From Steroidobacteraceae bacterium (GTDB taxonomy: Bacteria; Pseudomonadota; Gammaproteobacteria; Steroidobacterales; Steroidobacteraceae): 43,384 nucleotides of DNA. Where the stretch lies: positions 1 to 43,384 of the forward strand of contig JALORP010000020.1 in NCBI GenBank assembly GCA_025458865.1, read 5' to 3'. Shown here piece by piece: positions 35,614-43,384 of this stretch (positions are counted from its first letter, which is position 1; every line of letters starts with the position of its first letter). The position numbers and the translations under genes were made by a program. The notes below the pieces were generated by a model. The model was not told the origin of the DNA and made no database searches. It was given only the letters and a program-made list of their open reading frames with translations.

Positions 35614-36168
35614 GTGGAGCGAGGAGACCTGACGCAGCTGCTCGACCTCGCGGCCGGAGGCGACTCGGCGGCGCGCGACGCCCTGCTCGTGCAGGCCTAC
35701 GAAGAGCTCAAGAAGCTGGCGCGCTCCAGCATGCGCCGCGAATCACCCGGCCACACCCTTCAGCCGACCGCGCTGGTCAACGAAGCCTACCTGCGCCTGT
35801 TCGGGCCCGAGGCGCGCTGGGAGAACCGGCGCCACTTCTTCGGCGCCGCCGCGCAGGCGATGCGTCGCGTGCTCGTGGACCAGGCGCGGCGCCGCGACGC
35901 CGGCAAGCGCGGAGGCGGTCTCGAGCGCGTGTCGCTCACGCAGGTGGACGTCGCCTCCGAGGACGCCCAGGTGGACGTGCTCGCGCTGGACGCGCTGATG
36001 GCCGAGCTCGAGGCCATCAACCCGCGCCTGGTGCGGACCATCGAGCTGCGCTACTTCGGCGGCCTCGACATCGAAGCCACCGCCGAGGTGCTGGGCGTCG
36101 CCCCGGCCACCGTCAAGCGCGACTGGGCCTATGCCCGGGCCTGGCTGCTCGAGCGACTCTCGGGCTAG
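35614..36168 (+). CDS. ECF-type RNA polymerase sigma factor
   Basis: An extracytoplasmic-function sigma factor, 184 residues. Region 2 is LLVQAYEELKKLARSSMRRE with TALVNEAYLRL and FFGAAAQAMRRVLVDQARRR. Region 4 is LRYFGGLDIEATAEVLGVAPATVKRDWAYARAWL, a helix-turn-helix. This subgroup (large linker, HFF-A-A-MR motif) is often encoded with Ser/Thr kinases rather than with classical anti-sigma factors, and the next gene is such a kinase, 21 bases on. The start is GTG at 35614. Target promoters are unknown. Confidence 0.92.
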   Translation: MERGDLTQLLDLAAGGDSAARDALLVQAYEELKKLARSSMRRESPGHTLQPTALVNEAYLRLFGPEARWENRRHFFGAAAQAMRRVLVDQARRRDAGKRGGGLERVSLTQVDVASEDAQVDVLALDALMAELEAINPRLVRTIELRYFGGLDIEATAEVLGVAPATVKRDWAYARAWLLERLSG

Positions 36169-36189
36169 GGCCGGCCAGGGCTTACGGCG

Positions 36190-38805
36190 ATGTCGACGGA
36201 CGCCGCCCTCGAGCAGGAACTCTTCCTCGACTGCCTGGAGCTGGCGGGCGAGGCACGCGAGGCGCGCCTGGCCGCCGCCGACCCCGCCGTCGCGCGCCGC
36301 GTGCGGCGACTGCTCGAGGCCCACGATGCCGCGGCGGACCGCGGCGTGACCCTCGGCGCGGCCGTCGCGGCACCGCCGCCGGTGGAGGTGCCGGCGTGCA
36401 TCGGCCCGTACCGCATACTCGAGGCGCTCGGCGAGGGGGGGATGGGCGAGGTCTATCTCGCCGCGCAGAGCGAGCCCGTCCGCCGTGTCGTCGCGATCAA
36501 GCTGCTGAAGCCCTGGCTCGCCGGCTCGGGCATCGCCGCGCGCTTCGAGGCGGAGCGGCAGGCGCTCGCCCTCATGTCGCACCCCGGCATCGCGCGCATC
36601 CTCGACGCGGGCCGCAGCGAGGACGGGCGGCCTTACTTTGTCATGGAGTACGTCGCGGGCAAGCCTGTCACCCAGTTCTGCCGCGAGCACCGCCTGGGGC
36701 TGGGCGCCCGGCTCGGCCTGCTGCGCGAAGTGTGCGCCGCGGTCCAGCACGCGCACTACAAGGGCGTCATCCACCGCGACCTCAAGCCCTCCAACATCCT
36801 CGTCGCCGATGTCGACGGCGAGCCCACGGTGCGGGTCATCGACTTCGGCATCGCCAAGATCCTCGAGTCGCCGGATGCGCCCGACCCGCAGCACACGCGT
36901 GCCGGCATGGTCATGGGCACGCCGGACTACATGAGCCCGGAGCAGGCGGCCGGCCTGCAGGACGAAGTCGACACGCGCACCGACGTGTGGTCGCTCGGGG
37001 CGGTGCTGTACGAACTGCTGACCGGCGTGGCGCCGCGCGCGGGGCGCGCCGCCGGCCGCCCCGACGCGGAGCTCGCCCGGCCGAGCAGGCGCGTGCTGCA
37101 GGAAGCCGGGGGCGACGAGCACGCGGGCGCCTGCGGGTTCGATGACGCCCGCGCGCTCGCCGCGGCGCTCGAGGACGAGCTCGACTGGATCTGCCTGAAG
37201 GCGCTCGCGACGCCTCGCGCCGAGCGCTACGACTCGCCCGACGGCCTCGCCACGGACGTGTCGCGCCACCTCGCCGGCGAGGCGGTCGTCGCCCACCCGC
37301 CGGCGGTGGCCTACCGGACGCGCAAGTGGGTACACCGCCACCGCGTGCTCACGGCGGTGAGCGCCACGGTGCTTGGCGCCGTGGTCGCCTTCGCGGCGCT
37401 GGTGTCGCAGCACGCCCGCGACCTCAGAATCGAGCGCGACCGCGCGAACCAGGAGGCGGCAGTCGCGCGGCGGGTCACGCAGTTCACGGCGGGGCTGTTC
37501 GAGCGCGCCTCGCCGAGCCAGAGTGGCGGCGGGGCGGTGACCGCACGCGAGCTTCTCGACGCCGCGACCCGGCAGCTGCGGCGCGAGGATGCCGGCGAAC
37601 CGCCGGAGGTCCGCGCCGCCCTGCTCGAGTCGGTGGGCAGCGCCTATACAGGCCTCGGCCTCTTCCGCGAGGCGGCGCCGCTCCTCGAAGAGGCGATCCT
37701 GCTGCGTCGCGGAGCGAGGCCGCCCGACACCGCGGCGCTCGCGATGGCGCTGCTGAGCCGCACGCGCCTAGAGCGCGGCCGCGGCGAGTTCACGGCTGCA
37801 CAGCAGGCGGCGCGCGAGGCGCTCGCACTGCTCGACGCCGAGGCGGCGGCACACCCGCGCGAGCGCGTCCTCGCGCAGCTCGAGCTGGCCGAGTCGCTGC
37901 GCCGTGGCGGCGAGCCTGCCGCCGCCGCGGCGCTCGCGGACGAGGCGATGCGCACCCTCGAGCAGCAGGGGCGGTCCGCAGGCGAGGACTACGCCCTGGC
38001 TCTCTACGTGGCCGGCCGGGCCCGGGTGGCGGCGAGCGATGTGGACGCCGGCATCGCGCTGCTCGAACGCGCCGTCGAGCAGTCGCGCACGCTCCACGGC
38101 GATTACGGGATGCCAACTCTCGACGCGAAGAACGGCCTCGCCGACGCGCTCGTCATCCGCAACGACCTCGACCGCGCCGAGGCGCTGATGCGGGAGGTGC
38201 TGAGCGCCGTGCGGGTCATCTTCGGCGAGGGCCACCAGGAGACCGGCATCGTCCTCGGCAATCTCGCCAACGTCCTGTCCGACCGCCCGGAGGACTTCGC
38301 CGAGGCCGAAGAGGCCTACATCGAGGCCGCCGACATCCTACGCACGCGGCTCGGACGCATGTCGCCGGAGACCGCGACCCAGGTGCAGAACCTCGGCGCC
38401 CTGTTGCTCAAGACGCAGCAGTGGGCCCGGGCGGAGGCAGCCTTCCGCGAGTCGCTCGCCATTCGCATCCGCGTGCTCGGACCGGACCACCCGGACGTCG
38501 CCACCAACAAGCATGGCCTTGCGCTCGCGATCAACAAGCTCGGGCGGTACGAGGAGGCGCGGCAGCTGCTGGTCGAGGCCATCGCCTCACTCGAGGCGAG
38601 CATCGGCGCGAGCCACTGGCGCACCGCCAACGTACGCCGCTACCTCGGGACCGTCCTCACGAACCTCAAGCGTTTCGACGAAGCCGAAGCCGCCCTCGAG
38701 CAGGCGCGCCGCGACCTCGTGACGGCGTTCGGGCCGGATCATCCGCGGGTCAGGTCCGCAGACCAGGCCATTGCCGAGCTCGCCGCGGCGCGCGCAGCCG
38801 GTTGA
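36190..38805 (+). CDS. Membrane Ser/Thr protein kinase with C-terminal TPR repeats
   Basis: Hanks-type kinase, 871 residues. A helical N-terminal segment (1-70) precedes the kinase domain (72-365): Gly loop [10 protein letters not shown] (81-90), VAIK (Lys104), HRDLKPSN (Asp near 197), DFGIAK (Asp near 218) and [13 protein letters not shown]. All catalytic residues are present. One membrane helix lies at about 386-405 ([20 protein letters not shown]), then many TPRs to the end, predicted periplasmic ([20 protein letters not shown] is one). A signal sensed by the TPR part may control the sigma factor encoded just upstream. Confidence 0.94.
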   Translation: MSTDAALEQELFLDCLELAGEAREARLAAADPAVARRVRRLLEAHDAAADRGVTLGAAVAAPPPVEVPACIGPYRILEALGEGGMGEVYLAAQSEPVRRVVAIKLLKPWLAGSGIAARFEAERQALALMSHPGIARILDAGRSEDGRPYFVMEYVAGKPVTQFCREHRLGLGARLGLLREVCAAVQHAHYKGVIHRDLKPSNILVADVDGEPTVRVIDFGIAKILESPDAPDPQHTRAGMVMGTPDYMSPEQAAGLQDEVDTRTDVWSLGAVLYELLTGVAPRAGRAAGRPDAELARPSRRVLQEAGGDEHAGACGFDDARALAAALEDELDWICLKALATPRAERYDSPDGLATDVSRHLAGEAVVAHPPAVAYRTRKWVHRHRVLTAVSATVLGAVVAFAALVSQHARDLRIERDRANQEAAVARRVTQFTAGLFERASPSQSGGGAVTARELLDAATRQLRREDAGEPPEVRAALLESVGSAYTGLGLFREAAPLLEEAILLRRGARPPDTAALAMALLSRTRLERGRGEFTAAQQAAREALALLDAEAAAHPRERVLAQLELAESLRRGGEPAAAAALADEAMRTLEQQGRSAGEDYALALYVAGRARVAASDVDAGIALLERAVEQSRTLHGDYGMPTLDAKNGLADALVIRNDLDRAEALMREVLSAVRVIFGEGHQETGIVLGNLANVLSDRPEDFAEAEEAYIEAADILRTRLGRMSPETATQVQNLGALLLKTQQWARAEAAFRESLAIRIRVLGPDHPDVATNKHGLALAINKLGRYEEARQLLVEAIASLEASIGASHWRTANVRRYLGTVLTNLKRFDEAEAALEQARRDLVTAFGPDHPRVRSADQAIAELAAARAAG

Positions 38806-38838
38806 GGCGCCTCCGCAGGCGTGCCACGGCAGCGGGAC

Positions 38839-39918
38839 CTAGGTTGCGGGCCGGCCCGGCAGCTCCTTCTGGTACTCGACGGCCGTCGGGTAGGCGAAGT
38901 CGATGCCGCGCTCACGGAACACGTCCAGCAGCCGCAGGTTGATCGCCTGCTGGATGTCCATGAACGTGCCGTAGCCAGGGTCGAGCACGAAGTAGACCGC
39001 CTCGAAATCCAGCGAGTACGCGCCGAAGGACGCGAAATGCGCGCGATCGAAGCGCGTCTTGGGCTGCGCGCGGATAGCCTCCTCGAGGATCCCCGGGACC
39101 TCGGCGACCTTGTCCTGCGGAGTCTCGTAGGTGACGCCGACGCGGAACACGGCGCGCCTCTCGTACAGCAGGCCGAAGTTGTGCACACGGCTCGACAGCA
39201 GGTCGGCGTTCGACACGACTACCTGTTCGCCGCTGATGGAACGCAGCCGGGTGCTCTTGATGCCGATGTGCTCGACGGTTCCCTTCTCCTCTCCGATCAC
39301 CAGGAAGTCGCCCACCTTGAAGGGCTTGTCGAGGGCGATCGAGAGCGACGCCAGCAGGTCGCCGAGCACCTTCTGGACGGCAAGCGCGATCGCGATGCCG
39401 CCGACGCCGAGGCCGGCGATCAGCGCCGTCACGTCGATGCCGAGGTTCGCGAGCAGCAGCAGGCCCGCGAGCACCCAGACCGCCGCGATGCCCACGAACT
39501 TCAGGATGTTCATCGAGGCCGCGCTCTCCTTCGCCGCCTCCGGGTCGCGCGTCAAGCGCCGGTCCACGAAGAAGCGCACCGCGGCGCTGCCCCACAGCGC
39601 GACCTGCAGCCACACGATGAGCAGCACCGTGCCCGTGATCCACTTGCCGAACGTGGGCGGGATCTCGAGCCACTGGGCGGCCAGGTAGACGGCGACGACC
39701 ACGAGGAACAGGCGCGTCGTCCGCCTGAGGAGATCCAGCACCAGCTCGAGCGGGGCGCTCGACTGCTCCGGTGCGAGCTTCTGCAGGCGGCGCGTGACGA
39801 AACGCTTGACGATCGGCAGCACCGTGAACCACAGCGCGAACTGCAGCAGCGCCTTTGTCCAGGCCGCGACGTCGTTGCCGAAGATGACGTGCCGGCCGAG
39901 CTCTTCGAGTTCGTTCAT
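38839..39918 (-). CDS. MscS-family small-conductance mechanosensitive channel
   Basis: Opens under membrane tension to release solutes in hypo-osmotic shock. 359 residues: four or five helices in residues 25-215, then the MscS pore helix and beta domain. The pore-lining segment is ALIAGLGVGGIAIALAVQKVLGDLLASLSI, Gly/Ala-rich as expected, followed by KPFKVGDFLVIGEEKGTVEHIGIKSTRL and the C-terminal alpha/beta domain. The ATG at 39918 starts MNELEELG; the frame from 40044 has an unlikely N terminus. It stands alone, convergent with the kinase gene. The 232 bases between it and ntrC hold nothing I can identify. Confidence 0.9.
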   Translation of the reverse strand: MNELEELGRHVIFGNDVAAWTKALLQFALWFTVLPIVKRFVTRRLQKLAPEQSSAPLELVLDLLRRTTRLFLVVVAVYLAAQWLEIPPTFGKWITGTVLLIVWLQVALWGSAAVRFFVDRRLTRDPEAAKESAASMNILKFVGIAAVWVLAGLLLLANLGIDVTALIAGLGVGGIAIALAVQKVLGDLLASLSIALDKPFKVGDFLVIGEEKGTVEHIGIKSTRLRSISGEQVVVSNADLLSSRVHNFGLLYERRAVFRVGVTYETPQDKVAEVPGILEEAIRAQPKTRFDRAHFASFGAYSLDFEAVYFVLDPGYGTFMDIQQAINLRLLDVFRERGIDFAYPTAVEYQKELPGRPAT

Positions 39919-40150
39919 CGGTAATCCGGGCTTGCGTACAGGATACGCGCCGCGGTTCTGGCGGGCGGCGCGATGTTGCCCTTCATTGTAGCGACGCAGT
40001 CCGGATCGTGCAGGCCGCACCACTCCCGGCATGGCCGGCCACACGCCGGCGACGGATCGGCAGCGCCGAGGCTTGCGGAGCTCGCCCCCGGATCGTCTTC
40101 TCCCGGATGCGATTGGCGATGGGGGTCCCGGTCAGCCCATGCCTGGCCGG

Positions 40151-41547
<1,397 letters not shown>

Positions 41548-41551
<4 letters not shown>

Positions 41552-42636
41552 TCGGTCGTCTCTATGGGGAGCAGCAGTGAAAACACGGTCCTGCCCGGGC
41601 GGCTGTCGAACTCGACGATGCCGCCATGGCGGGTTGCGATGTCCTGGGCGACGGCGAGGCCGAGCCCGGTGCCGCCGGGACGCGCGGTCACCAGTGGGTA
41701 GAAGATCGTCTCGCCCAGCTCGGCGGGCACGCCAGGGCCGTTGTCCTCGAACTGGATGGCGGCGACGACGCGATGGCGCGTCTCGCCGATGCTGACGTTC
41801 ATCAGCGCGCGCGTGCGAAGCGATAGCTGGCCGTGCGTGCCAAGCGCCTGCACGGCGTTGCGCGCGAGGTTGAGCATGACCTGGATCACCTGGTCGCGGT
41901 CGAGGCGCAGGTTGGGCAGGCTCGGGTCGTAGTCGCGCAGGATCGCCAGCGTCTGCGGCGCCTCGGCGCGCACGAGCTGGTACACGCGGTCGAGCAGCTC
42001 GTGGATGTTGACCGGCTCGAGATGCGGCGCCCGGGACGGCCCGAGCAGGCTGTCCACCAGGGCGCGGAGCCGGTCGGCCTCGCCGATGATCACGCGCGTG
42101 TACTCCCGAAGCTCCTCGCTCGGCAGCTCGCGCTCCAGCAGCTGGGCGGCGCCGCGCAGGCCGCCCAGCGGATTCTTGATCTCGTGGGCGAGCTGCCGCG
42201 CCATCAGCCGGCTGCCGCCGAGCTGCGCGAGCAGCGCGTTGTCGCGGTTGATGCGCGTCTGGCGCGTCGTGTCGGCGATCTCGATCAGTACCCAGCCGGA
42301 GTGGCCGGTGGACGCGAGCGGCGTGAAGATGCAGTCCACGAGGAGCCGCACGTCGGAGCGCCCGATCGGCACGAGCTCGCATTCCCGCTGCGCCAGCGCG
42401 TCGCCGCTGACGCGCGCCCGGACGACCAGCGCATCGAAGCGCTCGCCGGCGGCGACGAACTCGCGCAGGCGCCGCCCCCGCGCCGCGCTCGCGCTGGTGG
42501 ACAGCAGGTCTTCCGCGGCGGCGTTGAGGTAGGTCACGCGGACGTTTTCGTCCACGACCACGACGGCCGTGGACAGGGCCTCGAGCAGGGGAGCGGTATC
42601 GATCGCGGGGGCGCCGTGCACCGGGTCAGCCGCCAT
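41548..42636 (-). CDS. ntrB: Nitrogen regulation sensor histidine kinase NtrB (GlnL)
   Basis: Soluble kinase/phosphatase for NtrC, controlled by the PII protein. 362 residues: a PAS domain (about 15-115; VVVVDENVRVTYLNAAAEDLL), a phosphoacceptor helix with LAHEIKNPLGGLRGAAQLL (His151), and an ATPase domain with the N box LNLARNAVQAL, FEDNGPGVP and GGTGLGLAVAQ. Ends at the ntrC overlap. GGAGG lies 7 bases before the ATG. The gene order glnA-DUF4124-ntrB-ntrC supports the name. Confidence 0.97.
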
Positions 42637-42666
42637 GGGCGGCCTCCGGCCAGGCGGCGAGGCGGG

Positions 42667-43260
42667 CTAGTTCGCTCTCGGCGACGGCGAGGGCCGCGGC
42701 GTCGGGCGAGGCGGCGGCGGCCGCAGGGCCGGCCCGACCGGCGGTGAGGCGACCGAGGCCTGCTGGACGTGGAACATGATCTGCGGGCTCGTGACGACCG
42801 GGTTGCCGGACGGGTCCAGCACCGCGGCGCGCAGGAAATGCGTGCCCCGGCTGACGCCCGTGAGCGTCGCGGACAGGCCGTCCGTCGCCACCCGCCGCCC
42901 ATCGAGGAACAGCACCACCTCGTGGCCGGTCTGCAGCTCGCCGTCGAGCGCCATCGCCACCGGCACGGTCGCATCCGTGCCGAAGAAGGCTTCGTCCATG
43001 GCCGGGCTTGAGATGGAAATCGCGCGAACCGTCGGCGCCCCGACGGGCTGCGGCTGCGGGTCCGACTGGTACAGCGCAGGCGTCTCTTGCGCCGCCGGCG
43101 GGCGGGCAGCCGTCCCGGTGATCGTCACCCGCTCGGCGCCGGGTCCCGGCTGGTCCGAGTAGTGCACGACCCCGTTCTTGTCTACCCACCTGTAGATCTC
43201 CTGCGACACGGCCAGCGGGGACAGCAGGCAGGCGAGGAGGAGGATGGCGGGGATGCGCAT
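42667..43260 (-). CDS. Secreted DUF4124-domain protein
   Basis: A 197-residue exported protein. Signal peptide about 1-19 (IPAILLLACLLSPLAVSQ), then a DUF4124 domain (EIYRWVDKNGVVHYSDQPGPGA). About residues 75-165 form an all-beta region resembling an Ig-like domain (VPVAMALDGELQTGHEVVLFLDG), and the tail is proline-rich. Function unknown; the W-x-D-x-x-G-x-x-H-Y motif is the family hallmark. It lies between glnA and ntrB, a setting known in other gammaproteobacteria. The ATG at 43260 has no ribosome site, and a promoter -10 ends 6 bases before it. Confidence 0.88.
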   Translation of the reverse strand: MRIPAILLLACLLSPLAVSQEIYRWVDKNGVVHYSDQPGPGAERVTITGTAARPPAAQETPALYQSDPQPQPVGAPTVRAISISSPAMDEAFFGTDATVPVAMALDGELQTGHEVVLFLDGRRVATDGLSATLTGVSRGTHFLRAAVLDPSGNPVVTSPQIMFHVQQASVASPPVGPALRPPPPRPTPRPSPSPRAN

Positions 43261-43266
43261 GGCAAC

Positions 43267-43295
43267 AGCATAGCCCCGCCCCGATCCCCTGACAA
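43267..43295 (-). promoter_or_regulatory. Probable sigma70 promoter for DUF4124-ntrB-ntrC
   Basis: On the minus strand, -35 TTGTCA (43290-43295), a 17-base spacer and -10 TATGCT (43267-43272). Both hexamers miss consensus by only one or two bases and spacing is ideal. The start point would fall at or within a base or two of the ATG at 43260. The -35 overlaps the T-run of the glnA terminator. Confidence 0.6.
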
Positions 43296-43327
43296 AACGG
43301 GGACGGCGATCTGTGACCGCCGTCCCC
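43293..43327 (-). terminator. Intrinsic terminator of glnA
   Basis: Perfect 10-bp stem GGGGACGGCG (43299-43308) / CGCCGTCCCC (43318-43327) with a 9-base loop, followed on the minus strand by GTTTTG. It begins 21 bases after the glnA stop. A strong rho-independent terminator; some read-through into ntrBC is possible. Confidence 0.85.
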
Positions 43328-43348
43328 GCCGCCATCCCCGGAGACGGC

Positions 43349-43384
43349 TCAGAGGCTGTAGTACATGTCGAATTCCACCGGGTG
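43349..43384 (-). CDS. glnA: Glutamine synthetase, last 11 codons (5' part outside window)
   Basis: Only the C terminus is visible: HPVEFDMYYSL followed by TGA at 43349-43351. E. coli GlnA ends with the very similar HPVEFELYYSV, so this is type I glutamine synthetase, which makes glutamine from glutamate and ammonia. Its position before ntrB-ntrC on the same strand agrees. Nothing can be said about the rest of the gene. Confidence 0.9.
   Translation of the reverse strand, partial: HPVEFDMYYSL

Noticed and set aside
38808..38821. Bidirectional terminator between the kinase and mscS
   Set aside because: Only a 5-bp stem (CGCCT/AGGCG) with no T-run on either side.

Overview
The window is about 43.4 kb of GC-rich, densely coding DNA from a proteobacterium, most likely a gammaproteobacterium. 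Lineage evidence: a rhodanese-grxC-secB-gpsA run next to envC and ctpA with trmL nearby (the E. coli yibN-grxC-secB-gpsA / envC / trmL neighbourhood), a tatABC operon, a glnA-[DUF4124]-ntrB-ntrC cluster, and a trkA-trkH pair. I cannot name a genus. There are no rRNA, tRNA, CRISPR or recognisable IS elements, and no gene-free stretch longer than about 300 bases. Both ends cut genes: trkA at the left and glnA at the right.

Layout. 1-4190: potassium block (trkA 3' part, trkH, and a KefB-type cation:proton antiporter with its own RCK domains). 4370-7708: a small TPR protein overlapping a TRAP transporter (small and large permeases on +), with the binding protein convergent on -. 7709-7995: a short AT-rich island. 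7996-15748: dtd, tatABC, two peptide transporters (POT and OPT), a DMT exporter and a metal-dependent amidohydrolase, all on +. 15764-23829: a seven-gene minus-strand run. In transcription order it is envC, a GAF/degenerate GGDEF/EAL protein, ctpA, a membrane GGDEF protein, an SRPBCC protein, an amidohydrolase-like protein lacking most metal ligands, and a small YvlD/holin-like membrane protein. 24020-26280: rhodanese-grxC-secB-gpsA on +. 26252-32688: a minus-strand polymorphic toxin locus, a 1994-residue secreted SpvB/VCBS/RHS protein followed 2 bases later by a small gene that is the obvious immunity candidate. 32828-35582: trmL, an aromatic/aspartate aminotransferase and a class 1B-like dihydroorotate dehydrogenase without a PyrK partner. 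35614-38805: an ECF sigma factor and a Ser/Thr kinase with TPRs. 38839-43384: an MscS channel, ntrC, ntrB, a DUF4124 protein and the glnA tail.

How the parts relate. The ends concern ion homeostasis and nitrogen control. The middle joins cell-envelope work (EnvC, CtpA, Tat, SecB) to cyclic-di-GMP signalling. The accessory part is the RHS locus, lying in what is a conserved neighbourhood in E. coli. Its last 100 or so codons carry a separate C-terminal toxin-like module. This toxin tip plus the downstream small gene is the best candidate for a poorly described system. The next most notable items are the ligand-stripped amidohydrolase paralogue, the AT-rich island before dtd, and a promoter for DUF4124-ntrBC that overlaps the glnA terminator and would give a nearly leaderless mRNA.
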